Shown: positions 1 to 7,920 of the stretch, piece by piece
Position numbering within the stretch: the first letter of the stretch is position 1
Layout: the number at the start of each line of letters is the position of its first letter
Source of the DNA: Ornithinimicrobium cavernae
GTDB lineage: Bacteria > Actinomycetota > Actinomycetes > Actinomycetales > Dermatophilaceae
Length of the DNA stretch: 64,000 bases
Assembly: GCF_003121625.1 (NCBI RefSeq)
Contig: NZ_QDDJ01000004.1
Coordinates: forward strand, 248,001 to 312,000
Reading direction: 5' to 3'
Notes under the pieces: generated by a model
What the model was told of the DNA's origin: nothing
The model's input: the letters and a program-made list of their open reading frames with translations, nothing else
Database searches by the model: none
Made by a program: the position numbers and the translations under genes

Positions 1-326
1 GCGGTCCCGTGGGCCACAGCCTCTGTCGCCGCCAGCTCCTCGGTGACGGCGGCCTCGGGGAGACCGGTGGCCGCGGCGAGCGCCACCGCGTCGTCGGCCC
101 AGACCAGGGCACCCCCCTCCACGGTCTGCCGGAAGTCCGTGAACGGCAGGCACAGGTCGTGCACGCGCTGGTCGAAGACCAGCCAGCCCGTCGCGCCCGG
201 ACGGGCCGCCAGCTGGGGACCGAACTCCGAGTAGCCCGTGCTCTCGTCGCCGAACCGGTGACCGGTCGTGTCGAGCATGATCCCGCCGTGCATGATCGTG
301 GCCCAGCCCACGAGCGTGGAGGTGCG
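1..326 (-). pseudogene. Truncated FAD-binding (fumarate reductase/KstD-like) dehydrogenase fragment
   Basis: An open minus-strand frame runs without stops from about 326 off the left edge. Its translation contains GWATIMHGGIMLD followed by HRFGDESTGYSEF, the typical middle part of FAD_binding_2 flavoproteins (fumarate reductase/3-ketosteroid dehydrogenase type), where an MHGG(I/V) strand precedes the R-F-x-x-E-x-x-G-Y substrate-site motif. The N-terminal half with the dinucleotide-binding GxGxxG is not present upstream in this frame. Homology-like sequence fades at about 325-340, exactly where a plus-strand monooxygenase fragment begins. The C-terminus lies outside the window. I read it as a gene broken by rearrangement. 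The exact end is inferred from where the motif pattern stops, and the substrate cannot be told. Confidence 0.6.
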
Positions 327-328
327 CT

Positions 329-1774
329 GTGCGCTACCAGACCGACAGTCCGAGCCTCGCCTCGAACTACCCCCAACTGCGCCTGGAGCCGCTCCTACGG
401 GACGAAGCAGAGAAGCGCGCTCCGGGCCAGATCCTGTTCAACCACACCGTGACCGGTTGGGAGCAGCAGGACAGAGGCGGCGTCCACGTCAGTGTGGTCA
501 ACAACGAGACTGACGAGGGCCAGACCATCAACGCCCGCTACGTCATTGCTGCCGATGGCGGCAAGACCGTGGGTCCCCAGGTCGGCGTGCAGATGGCCGG
601 CCCCACGGACATGGTCGACATGGTGAGCGTCCACTTCGGGGCAGACCTGTCTGACTATGTCGACGAGGCCACTTTGATCCACTGGTTCCTCAACCCCGAG
701 GGCGAGAGCTCGTGGGACGCAGGCGCGCTGGTGAAGATGGGCCCCACCTGGGACAACCACTCCGAGGAGTGGACCATCCACTTCATGTTCCGCCCGGACG
801 ACCCCGAGCGCTTCGACGAGACCGCCATCGTCCCCCGGGTCCGGGACCTGCTGAAGCTGCCGGACCTGGAGCTGACGGTGTACAAGGTCTCCCACTGGAT
901 CCTGGACCGCGTTGTCGCCACGCAGTGGCGCTTCGGTGACATCTTCCTGGCCGGTGACGCAGCCCATCGCCAGCCGCCAACCTCTGGTCTCGGTCTCAAC
1001 ACTGGCATCCAGGACGCCCACGCCCTTGCGTGGAGGCTGGCGGCCGCGGTCAACGGGTCTGCTGGCGAGGCCGTGCTGGACAGCTATCAGACCGAGCGCA
1101 TCCCGGTCGCGATCGACGGTGCTGACTGGGCGCTGCTCGCCTTCTCCAACCATGCAGTCATCGACGCCGCGATCGGCTTGGTCCCCGGAGCGGCCGTGGA
1201 GGCCAACCTCGTGGCGTTCGAGACCCTGTTCGGCGACAGCCGGATCGGCGGCGCCATCCGGGCCCGGACCGCCGACGCGATCGGCACACAGCGGTTCGAG
1301 TTCCAGGCTCACGACATCGAGATGGGCTACACCTACGCCGAGGGCTCGTTTGTGGCGGACGGTTCGACCGCCCCCAAGTCGTTGGATGGCACTGTGTACA
1401 CCCCGACCACCACCCCGGGGCGGCGGGTCCCGCACGCCTGGCTCGAACAGGACGGCGAGCAGGTCTCGACCCTGGACCTGGTCAGCGACGCCTGGGGCTT
1501 CACGCTCATGACGGACACTGCTGGTCGGGCCTGGGCCGAGGCCGCCGCAGCCGCTGCCGAGAGCACCGGCGTCCCCCTCATCGCCCACGTCGTGGGCGAC
1601 GAGCACGGCCCGGCAGACACCACCGGTAGGTGGGCGGAGATAAACGAACTGGAAGCAGGCGGCGCACTGCTGATCCGTCCGGATCAGATCATCGCCTGGC
1701 GCAGCCAGGGCCCCGGACAGGAACCGGCGACCGAGCTCGTCGCGGCCCTGAAGGTGGTGTTGACCGGTGCGTGA
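329..1774 (+). CDS. FAD-dependent monooxygenase (PheA/TfdB-type), N-terminally truncated
   Basis: This 481-residue frame resembles class A aromatic hydroxylases. It opens in the NYPQLRLEPLL segment that normally lies about 100 residues in, and carries the second FAD motif GDIFLAGDAAHRQPPTSG near residues 207-224 followed by GLNTGIQDAHALAWRLA. The C-terminal thioredoxin-like domain is present. The N-terminal Rossmann GxGxxG motif is absent, and the only upstream start is a GTG without a ribosome-binding site. So the ORF is probably a remnant that cannot bind FAD normally. It abuts a truncated flavoprotein fragment on the other strand. It overlaps the next gene by 8 bp, so downstream translation may have been coupled to it. 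The original substrate, phenolic or polyketide-like, is unknown. Confidence 0.7.
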   Translation: MRYQTDSPSLASNYPQLRLEPLLRDEAEKRAPGQILFNHTVTGWEQQDRGGVHVSVVNNETDEGQTINARYVIAADGGKTVGPQVGVQMAGPTDMVDMVSVHFGADLSDYVDEATLIHWFLNPEGESSWDAGALVKMGPTWDNHSEEWTIHFMFRPDDPERFDETAIVPRVRDLLKLPDLELTVYKVSHWILDRVVATQWRFGDIFLAGDAAHRQPPTSGLGLNTGIQDAHALAWRLAAAVNGSAGEAVLDSYQTERIPVAIDGADWALLAFSNHAVIDAAIGLVPGAAVEANLVAFETLFGDSRIGGAIRARTADAIGTQRFEFQAHDIEMGYTYAEGSFVADGSTAPKSLDGTVYTPTTTPGRRVPHAWLEQDGEQVSTLDLVSDAWGFTLMTDTAGRAWAEAAAAAAESTGVPLIAHVVGDEHGPADTTGRWAEINELEAGGALLIRPDQIIAWRSQGPGQEPATELVAALKVVLTGA

Positions 1775-2144
1775 GTACGGGGCTGCCCTCCGGCAGCGAA
1801 CTGAGGCGTTCTATGCCGGCGTGGACACCGACGATTCGGCGGCTTTCCCGGAGCACCTGCATGCCGACGCTGTCTTCCGGTTCAACAGCACTGTCCCTGT
1901 GCCCGGTATGCGCGAGGTACAGGAGGCCGTTGACGGGTGGAAGGCGAACTTCGCAAAGGTCACACATGAGATCACGGATCTCACGATCGACCAGTCCCTC
2001 GGCCAGGTCGGTGTCGAGCTTGTGGTGACATATTCGGGCCACGACGGCGGACAGACAATCGTGAAGGGCGCGTCCTTCCTGACGTTCCAGGGTGACCTGA
2101 TCAAGGACTGGCGGGTGTACGTCGATACCTCGGGTCTGGGCTGA
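1767..2144 (+). CDS. NTF2/SnoaL-like fold protein
   Basis: A 125-residue protein with the small alpha+beta barrel pattern of the NTF2/SnoaL superfamily: an N-terminal helix (RQRTEAFYAGVDTDDSAAF), a strand with LHADAVFRF, and a final strand KDWRVYVD. Members are non-enzymatic accessory proteins, cyclases, isomerases or dehydratases acting on small ring compounds. The GTG start overlaps the end of the flavin monooxygenase by 8 bp, which suggests it served the same catabolic or tailoring pathway. No catalytic residue can be assigned with confidence. The name rests on fold-like pattern and length only. Confidence 0.65.
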   Translation: MREYGAALRQRTEAFYAGVDTDDSAAFPEHLHADAVFRFNSTVPVPGMREVQEAVDGWKANFAKVTHEITDLTIDQSLGQVGVELVVTYSGHDGGQTIVKGASFLTFQGDLIKDWRVYVDTSGLG

Positions 2145-2149
2145 GCGTC

Positions 2150-2184
2150 GCCGGGTCGGGGCGTGGCAGCGCGCCACACCCGGC
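2150..2184 (+). terminator. Hairpin after the NTF2-like gene
   Basis: Outer arms gccgggt (2150-2156) and acccggc (2178-2184) pair perfectly. An inner stem gtggc (2163-2167)/gccac (2173-2177) closes an agcgc loop. The hairpin begins 5 bp after the stop codon at 2144 and ends 41 bp before the GntR start. There is no T-run, so termination is plausible but a 5' leader structure for the regulator is also possible. Confidence 0.4.
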
Positions 2185-2225
2185 CCGGCGGGCTACCCTC
2201 CACGCACGAAAACCAACGAGGCGGT

Positions 2226-2951
2226 ATGACGACAGAGACCGAGAGTGGCGCCCCGCAGTCCACGGTGGACCAGGTCGTGGTGGCCATCCGCAAAATGATC
2301 GTGACGGGGCACCTCTTGCCCGGCCAGCGGTTCTCGCTCAGGACGATTGCGGCCGAGCTCGGGGTGAGTTTCATCCCGGTCCGTGAGGCGCTGCGCAGCC
2401 TTGAGTCCCAGGGGCTAGTGGTCACGCGCCCCGGCCGCAGCGCCGTCGTGGCACCGCTGGACGCGGCCGACTTACGCAGTATCTACCGGCTGCGCATGCG
2501 GCTAGAGCCCGAGATCGCCTTCCGGTCGTGCGAACTCCTGGTCCCCGACGACTTCGATCGGCTCGAGGCGCTCATCCTCCAGTTCGGTGACGAGTCAAAG
2601 GGGATCGACGAGATCTACGACGCCCACCACGACTTCCACCTGGAACTGCTCCGTCCGGCCGCGAGCGAGTGGGATCTGCGGATCCTGGAGAGTTTGTGGC
2701 ACGCAGCGGAGCGCTATGTCCGGCTGGCGTTCGGCCAGCGCGACTTCACGCCTGGCGAGCACCACCGCCGCGAGGAGTCGCACCGCACCCTTCTCGCCCC
2801 ATTCCGGGCACGGGACCCAGAACGCGCCGCCTATGCCCTGCGCCAGCACCTGGAGGCGAACGAGGCACTGGCCGAGCAGGCTATCCCACACCGTGAGGAG
2901 GAACCAGATGCCCAGCCCCACCGCTCCGGCGCCGCTGTGGGACCCGTCTGA
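2226..2951 (+). CDS. GntR-family transcriptional regulator (FadR/VanR-type)
   Basis: A 241-residue regulator with an N-terminal winged helix (LRTIAAELGVSFIPVREALRS, residues about 42-62, the GntR recognition pattern) and an all-helical FCD ligand-binding domain. The FCD domain carries histidines in the DAHHDFHLELL and HHRREESHRTLLAPF regions of the usual metal/ligand pocket. The start is the ATG at 2226, preceded by an AACGAGGCGGT ribosome-binding region; a longer frame from 2163 has none. Its last 44 bp overlap the acetoacetyl-CoA synthetase gene, so the two are co-transcribed. It probably controls the synthetase and the upstream cluster in response to a carboxylic acid. Confidence 0.88.
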   Translation: MTTETESGAPQSTVDQVVVAIRKMIVTGHLLPGQRFSLRTIAAELGVSFIPVREALRSLESQGLVVTRPGRSAVVAPLDAADLRSIYRLRMRLEPEIAFRSCELLVPDDFDRLEALILQFGDESKGIDEIYDAHHDFHLELLRPAASEWDLRILESLWHAAERYVRLAFGQRDFTPGEHHRREESHRTLLAPFRARDPERAAYALRQHLEANEALAEQAIPHREEEPDAQPHRSGAAVGPV

Positions 2952-4905
2952 GGAGACGCTCACGCGGGCACGGGTCACACAGTTCACCGCCCACGCCGAG
3001 CGGGTCAGTGGCCGGCGACTGTCGGCATACGAGGACCTGTGGGACTGGTCGACTACCGATCTGGACGGCTTCTGGGGTGCGGTGTGGGACTTCTTCGGGT
3101 TGACCGAGGTGTTCGGCGAGCACGGGTCGGTGCTGGCGCCTCAGGCCATGCCGGGATCGGTGTGGTTCCCGAACGTGCAGGTCAACTATGCCGAGTTCGT
3201 GCTCACCGGGAGACCACAGGACCAGGTCGCGATCGTCGGTGTCGGCGAGGACGAGGCGGTGACCGAGGTCACCTGGGGTGCGCTGCGCCGGCAGGTGGCC
3301 GCGGTCGCGCAGTGGCTGCGGGACCGCGGCGTGGGCCGCGGCGACCGGGTCGTCGGTTACCTACCCAACACGCCCGAGGCGGTCGTCGCCCTGTTGGCCA
3401 CCGCCGGGGTCGGTGCCGTCTGGTCCAGCGTCGGCCAGGACTACGCCCCTTCCGCCGTCGGCGACCGGTTGGGGCCGCTGGGCGCCAAGGTGCTGATCAC
3501 GGCGGACAGCTATCGGTATGCCGGACGTCGCCATGACCGTCGCGCGGCGGTCCGCGAGGTGCTGGCCTCGCTGCCCACGGTCACCGATGTGCTGCTCGTT
3601 GAGCGTGGCACCGAGGGTGGGCTGGACATCTCAGACGTGCGGACGCATGCATGGGCCGATGTCGCGGCCGGTGAGGCCAAACCGGCTTGGGAGCGCGTCG
3701 GCTTCGATGACCCGCTGTGGGTGTTGTTCTCCTCGGGCACCACGGGGCGCCCCAAGGGGATCGTGCAGTCGCACGGAGGCATCCTGCTCGAGCAGCTCAA
3801 GTTCCTCGGGTTGCACCTGGACCTCGGCCCCGCCGACCGGCTGTTCTGGTTCACCTCCCCGTCCTGGGTGATGTGGAACATCCAGTCCTCCGCCCTGGCC
3901 ACCGGGGCCTCGATCCTGTGCTACGACGGGTCCCCCACCGCCCCGGATGCCCGCCGCCTCTGGCAGCTTGTCGACGACCACGACGTGACGCTGTTCGGTT
4001 CGAGCCCCGGCTACCTCGAGGCATCCAGGGCCACCGGCATCACCCCAACCGATGACCTCGATCTGACGGGACTGCGCGCACTGGCCACCACCGGCGCACC
4101 GATCAGCCCGTCCACCCACGGGTGGGCCGTCACCGCGACCGGAGGACTGCCGCTGTACTCGGTCAGCGGCGGGACCGACATCTGCAGTGCGTTCTGCGGC
4201 GGCGTGCCGACCGTGCCGATCTGGCCCGGCGAGCTGTCCGTGCGCAACCTCGGTGTGGCGATGGACGCCTGGGACCCCGACGGCAACCCGCTGCGCGGCG
4301 AGGTCGGCGAGCTGGTGATGACCCGGCCGATGCCGTCCATGCCGATCCGGTTCTGGGACGACCCGGAGGGGGACCGCTACCGCGAGTCCTACTTCGAGGT
4401 CTACCCCGGCGTCTGGCGGCACGGGGACTGGATCACGGTCACCGACCGGGACAGCGTGGTGATCCACGGCCGCTCCGACTCGACCCTCAACCGACACGGC
4501 GTGCGAATGGGCAGCGCCGACATCTACAACGTCGTCGAGGACGTCCCCGAGGTCGCCGAGTCCCTCGTCCTCGGCATCGAGGAGCCCGACGGCGGCTACT
4601 GGATGCCGCTGTTCGTCGTCCTGACCGACCCCGCAGCCGAGTTGAGTGATGAGCTCCGCGATCACATACGGCAGCAGATCCGCACCCACGCCTCGCCCAG
4701 GCATGTCCCCGACGAGATCATCCGGGTCGCGGCTCTGCCGCACACGCGCACCGGGAAGCGTCTCGAGGTGCCGCTCAAGCGGATGATGCAGGGCGCCGAC
4801 CCCGACTCCGTCGTGCAACGCACCGCGCTGGACGATCCTGAGCTCCTCACGCCATTCCTCGACCTCGCGCGCGAACGGCGTGCACGGAGGCCGTCCGTAC
4901 AGTGA
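2908..4905 (+). CDS. Acetoacetyl-CoA synthetase (acetoacetate--CoA ligase)
   Basis: A 665-residue ANL-superfamily adenylating enzyme of normal AACS length, converting acetoacetate, ATP and CoA to acetoacetyl-CoA, AMP and PPi. It shows the N-terminal ACAS_N segment (YEDLWDWSTTDLDGFWGAVWDFF), the P-loop-like SSGTTGRPKG near residues 273-283, the substrate-site segment YSVSGGTDICSAF near 416, and the C-terminal TGKR segment near 615 with the conserved lysine that is often acetylated. The ATG at 2908 follows GAGGAGGAA, inside the 3' end of the GntR gene. Its position after a GntR regulator suggests use of acetoacetate or a related ketoacid as a carbon source or degradation end product. Confidence 0.92.
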   Translation: MPSPTAPAPLWDPSEETLTRARVTQFTAHAERVSGRRLSAYEDLWDWSTTDLDGFWGAVWDFFGLTEVFGEHGSVLAPQAMPGSVWFPNVQVNYAEFVLTGRPQDQVAIVGVGEDEAVTEVTWGALRRQVAAVAQWLRDRGVGRGDRVVGYLPNTPEAVVALLATAGVGAVWSSVGQDYAPSAVGDRLGPLGAKVLITADSYRYAGRRHDRRAAVREVLASLPTVTDVLLVERGTEGGLDISDVRTHAWADVAAGEAKPAWERVGFDDPLWVLFSSGTTGRPKGIVQSHGGILLEQLKFLGLHLDLGPADRLFWFTSPSWVMWNIQSSALATGASILCYDGSPTAPDARRLWQLVDDHDVTLFGSSPGYLEASRATGITPTDDLDLTGLRALATTGAPISPSTHGWAVTATGGLPLYSVSGGTDICSAFCGGVPTVPIWPGELSVRNLGVAMDAWDPDGNPLRGEVGELVMTRPMPSMPIRFWDDPEGDRYRESYFEVYPGVWRHGDWITVTDRDSVVIHGRSDSTLNRHGVRMGSADIYNVVEDVPEVAESLVLGIEEPDGGYWMPLFVVLTDPAAELSDELRDHIRQQIRTHASPRHVPDEIIRVAALPHTRTGKRLEVPLKRMMQGADPDSVVQRTALDDPELLTPFLDLARERRARRPSVQ

Positions 4906-4944
4906 ATCCCGGGGCCGCCGGGGTGAGCGAAGTCGATCGGCAGC

Positions 4945-5556
4945 TCAATAGCGCCCCTCGTCCTGCCCAAGGTCAAGGCGGTCCCGGCCAACCGTGGTCC
5001 ACAGGGGCCGCGGTCCCAGCGGGCGCCTGAGTCGGAGAAGCTCCTGGTCCCACCACCAGTCCGGGCCGAGTGGGCACCGCACGACCCGCAGGTGCGCTGG
5101 GAAGCGCCTCCCACCCCGGTCCCGCGCCACGAGATCGGTCTCCACCCAGGTCGGGTCCGACCGTCTCCTGGAGGGGTCGACCACCGCGAGCTCAAGGCCT
5201 GCGTGTTCCACGGCCCGCAGGACCACCGCGAGGGGTGCCGTGCCCGGGTCGGTCTCCAGGCGACTGACCCGTGACTGGCTCCACCCGAACAGTCGGGCGA
5301 GCTGACGCTGGCTGTGGCCGTCCCGGCGACGCGCCGACCGCACTGCCAACGACACCTGCTCGGCGAGCGGCAGTCGGATCGTGTGCCCTCCCGTGAACGG
5401 TGCGCGGCGCTGTGGACCCTGACTCACCACCTCAGCCTGACGTGCGACTGTCTCGCTGCTGCGGTTGGTCGCCTGTCGTGTGGAGCGCACGACCTGGGCA
5501 GCGACGCTGTGGACGGAGGATGATGTGCCTGGGCCGGGGACGGGTGACTGAGTCAC
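4945..5556 (-). CDS. Helix-turn-helix (XRE-type) DNA-binding protein
   Basis: The frame encodes up to 203 residues. The middle part (residues about 65-115) has an XRE-like helix-turn-helix: EQVSLAVRSARRRDGHSQRQ followed by LARLFGWSQSRVSRLE. The tail is rich in Arg, Trp and Pro and I do not recognise it. The longest start is a GTG at 5556 that lies in the loop of a perfect inverted repeat, so it is doubtful. A GTG at 5427 just before SQGPQRRAP is an alternative giving about 160 residues. No partner toxin is adjacent, but the HTH-plus-unknown-tail layout resembles single-gene regulators and antitoxin-like proteins. Function unknown. Confidence 0.6.
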   Translation of the reverse strand: MTQSPVPGPGTSSSVHSVAAQVVRSTRQATNRSSETVARQAEVVSQGPQRRAPFTGGHTIRLPLAEQVSLAVRSARRRDGHSQRQLARLFGWSQSRVSRLETDPGTAPLAVVLRAVEHAGLELAVVDPSRRRSDPTWVETDLVARDRGGRRFPAHLRVVRCPLGPDWWWDQELLRLRRPLGPRPLWTTVGRDRLDLGQDEGRY

Positions 5557-5579
5557 CTCATGACTCAGTCACCCGTCCC
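5537..5579. repeat. Perfect 19-bp inverted repeat with 5-nt loop
   Basis: The arm at 5537-5555 (gggacgggtgactgagtca) is an exact reverse complement of 5561-5579, with loop cctca. It lies about 150 bp downstream of the minus-strand MFS gene and at the longest possible start of the HTH gene. It could be a rho-independent-type terminator for the MFS gene, an operator for the HTH protein, or both. No T-run follows. Confidence 0.75.
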
Positions 5580-5730
5580 GGCACAGTCGCCCCGTGCTCC
5601 CGCACAGACTTGCCGGTTCGCGAAGAGAAACTGGCTCGCCAGGATGGCCCGGACCACGTGACGGCGCGCTTCGTGAGGAGGGCATGGTCGCGGGGAGGCC
5701 GGACCCGCCTCCGCCCGGCACCAGAACGAC

Positions 5731-7011
5731 TCAGACCAGCTCGTGCGTGCGCACCAGCCGCGTGCTGACCTGCGTGCACACCCAGGCACCGCTGACCAGC
5801 ATCAGCACGACCGCGCCCACGAACACGGTCGGCAGGTCCCACACCTCGGCGACCAGGCCGCCGAGGAGCGCACCCAGGGGCATCAGGCCGTAGTTGATCA
5901 TCCCGGAGGCACCGCCGACCCGGCCCAGCTTGGCCGCGGGGACGAGTCGCTGGCTGATCGAGCGCCGGATCACGTTGCCGCACATGTTCGTGAATCCGCC
6001 CAGGAGGAACGCGACAGCGATCGCCCAGGCGTTCGGCCACAGCACCGGCACCACCAACAGGGCCGAGTTGAGCAGCCCGAAGGCCAGGATCAGCGGCACC
6101 TCGGGGACGAGCGAGACCAGCTTCTCGGCCGCCACAGAGCCGATCACGGCTCCGACGGCCAGGACCGCGAGCAGCACCGGGTACTGCTGTGGCGTCAACC
6201 TGACCGCCGACTCCGGACCGACCACCCACAGCACGAACACGGCGAAGTAGGCGGTGTTGGCGAAGTTCAGCACCGACCCATTGACCAGCAGCGGGCGGAG
6301 CACGGGGTGCGCGAGCTGGAAGCGGATCCCCTCCATCACGTGCTGCCACCTCGTGGCGGCCGAATCCTCCTCCGGCCGCTCCGCCCGGTAGTCACCGCGC
6401 AGCCCCAGCCCGATCAGCAGCAGGAACGCCACGCCCAGGGCCGCCGGGATCCCGAAGGCCCAGCCGCTGCCCAGCACCAGGACCAGCCCACCGAGCGGTG
6501 CCCCGACGAAGGAGGTGCACACCTGCTGCAGACCCATGATCCGGCCGTTCGCCGCGGCCAGGCGCGACCGCGGCGCCAGCTGGGGGACGATCGATGATCC
6601 TGCCAGGTCGACGAAGACCTGCGTGATGCCGTAGAGGCCGACCGCGCCGATGAGCAGTGGCATGGTGAGCCGGTCGGTGAAGGCGAGCACCGTCATACCG
6701 GCTAGCAGCAGCACCCGCACGAACGAGCCGGCGAGCTGGACGTGCCGCCGGTCGACGCGGTCCACCACTACCCCGGCCACCACGCCGAGCAACAGCCACG
6801 GCAGCCAGAACGCCGTCTGGATGAGCGAGACCTCCCCCGGCGAGCGGGTCAGCCCGACCGCGATCAGCGGGACGGCCCCCAGGACGATGCCGTCGGCCAG
6901 GTTGGCCAGCCCGACGCCACCCAGGTGTATGCCGAACGGCCGGCCCAGCGGTTCGACCACGCGTCGATCAGTGGGCGCCAGGTGAGCAGTCCGCTGCGCG
7001 CTCGTGGCCAT
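5731..7011 (-). CDS. MFS transporter (EntS/MFS_3-type efflux)
   Basis: A 426-residue membrane protein with about 12 predicted hydrophobic segments and a cytoplasmic loop near the middle (RGDYRAERPEEDSAATRW). The N-terminal part has the motif-A-like VVAGVVVDRVDRRHVQLAGS between helices 2 and 3, typical of MFS_3 (enterobactin-exporter EntS/macrolide-efflux) proteins. The start is the ATG at 7011, 69 bp from the divergent ArsR-like regulator gene. That pairing and the repeat array between them imply a regulated exporter, probably for a drug or small metabolite. The substrate is not evident. Confidence 0.88.
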   Translation of the reverse strand: MATSAQRTAHLAPTDRRVVEPLGRPFGIHLGGVGLANLADGIVLGAVPLIAVGLTRSPGEVSLIQTAFWLPWLLLGVVAGVVVDRVDRRHVQLAGSFVRVLLLAGMTVLAFTDRLTMPLLIGAVGLYGITQVFVDLAGSSIVPQLAPRSRLAAANGRIMGLQQVCTSFVGAPLGGLVLVLGSGWAFGIPAALGVAFLLLIGLGLRGDYRAERPEEDSAATRWQHVMEGIRFQLAHPVLRPLLVNGSVLNFANTAYFAVFVLWVVGPESAVRLTPQQYPVLLAVLAVGAVIGSVAAEKLVSLVPEVPLILAFGLLNSALLVVPVLWPNAWAIAVAFLLGGFTNMCGNVIRRSISQRLVPAAKLGRVGGASGMINYGLMPLGALLGGLVAEVWDLPTVFVGAVVLMLVSGAWVCTQVSTRLVRTHELV

Positions 7012-7032
7012 GAGATTCTCCCGTAGAGTAGG

Positions 7033-7078
7033 TGCAGAAGTTCATCTGCATACATTTCTCTGCAAAGGTACCTCTGCA
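7033..7078. promoter_or_regulatory. TCTGCA operator array between MFS and ArsR-like genes
   Basis: The hexamer tctgca occurs at 7045-7050, 7059-7064 and 7073-7078, spaced exactly 14 bp apart. An inverted copy tgcaga lies at 7033-7038, making a 6-6-6 palindrome with the first direct copy. The array fills most of the 69-bp divergent intergenic region, and its last copy ends 2 bp before the regulator's ATG. This is what an autoregulated binding site for the adjacent winged-helix protein would look like. Confidence 0.6.
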
Positions 7079-7080
7079 TC

Positions 7081-7752
7081 ATGTCCACGCGCAAGCCGTC
7101 GCCCGATGACAGCCCCTCCGTCGCGCCCGCGGAGCGTCCTCCCTACCTCGAGCCGACCATCGACGCGGCGGCTATGAAGGCGTTCGCGCACCCGCTGCGG
7201 ATGGCGATGTACGACTACCTGACCGACCGGGGTCCGGCCACCGCGACGATGCTGGCCAGGCACACCGGGGAGAGCACCGGGCAGACGAGCTACCACCTGC
7301 GTCAGCTCGAGCGGCACGGCTTCGTCAAGGACGACCCGACCAGGGGCAGTGGTCGCGAGCGGTGGTGGACCTCCGTCGGCTTCAGCATGTTCGGCACCGA
7401 GCTCGCCCAGGACGCCACGACGCGGCCCGCCGTCGAGGCGATGCTGCGCAACCAGGTGGCACGGCAGGCCGCCGCGCTCACCGCCTGGTTCCAGCGCTCG
7501 GAAGCCGAGGACCCGGCCTGGGTCAAGTCGTCGATCAACAACAAGTCCACGATGCTGCTGACCCTGCAGGAGGTGGCCGAGCTGCACGAAGCGCTCATGA
7601 CGACGTTGCACGCCTATGTCGAGCGGTCGCGGGAACGACAGGGCGCGGACGAGGACGCCGGCGGCGACGAGGACGCTCCCGGTGACGGTGACGAGGAGAC
7701 CCGGCGGGTCCGGGTCCACCTGGACCTCTTCCCCCTCCCCCACGACGACTGA
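7081..7752 (+). CDS. ArsR-like winged-helix transcriptional regulator
   Basis: A 223-residue protein with an ArsR/HTH_20-type winged helix near residues 30-95: MKAFAHPLRMAMYDYL, then TGQTSYHLRQLERHGFV as the recognition helix region, and GRERWWTSVG in the wing. The C-terminal half is helical and ends in an acidic tail (DEDAGGDEDAPGDGDEE). It is divergent from the MFS exporter and the intervening DNA carries a repeat array, so it most likely represses that exporter. The ATG is preceded by AAAGG about 12 bp upstream. No metal-binding CxC motif of classical ArsR is present, so a small organic ligand is more likely. Confidence 0.85.
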   Translation: MSTRKPSPDDSPSVAPAERPPYLEPTIDAAAMKAFAHPLRMAMYDYLTDRGPATATMLARHTGESTGQTSYHLRQLERHGFVKDDPTRGSGRERWWTSVGFSMFGTELAQDATTRPAVEAMLRNQVARQAAALTAWFQRSEAEDPAWVKSSINNKSTMLLTLQEVAELHEALMTTLHAYVERSRERQGADEDAGGDEDAPGDGDEETRRVRVHLDLFPLPHDD

Positions 7753-7811
7753 CCGTCCCGGTCCGGTCGTCAGAAGTCAGTCTGGATCGAGGCACGCGTC
7801 TCGCGGGATGA

Positions 7812-7837
7812 TGTCGTATCACGGCACTGCCGTTCGT
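7812..7837 (+). promoter_or_regulatory. Possible ECF-sigma promoter upstream of the YciI operon
   Basis: TGTCGT (7812-7817) is followed after 17 bp by CGT (7835-7837). From memory, ECF42-type promoters carry a TGTCGA-like -35 and a CGA/C-containing -10. The spacer contains a 13-bp palindrome, acggca-c-tgccgt (7821-7833). The site lies 84 bp upstream of the first gene of the sigma-factor operon, consistent with autoregulation. The match is short and the assignment is tentative. Confidence 0.3.
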
Positions 7838-7920
7838 GGAGTGATTATGCGGTGGCTGGCCTGGCTGCCGCAGGCGACCGCCGGGACACCTCGTGTCCTG
7901 GTCTGAGAGGAGAACACACC

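Noticed and set aside
395-1606. 403-residue minus-strand frame over the monooxygenase fragment
   Set aside because: Low-complexity composition and no motifs; the plus frame has the FAD GD motif and family order.
2587-2907. N-terminal extension of the acetoacetyl-CoA synthetase frame
   Set aside because: It reads the GntR gene out of frame and is Ser/Arg-rich; the strong ribosome-binding site before 2908 and family length favour the short form.
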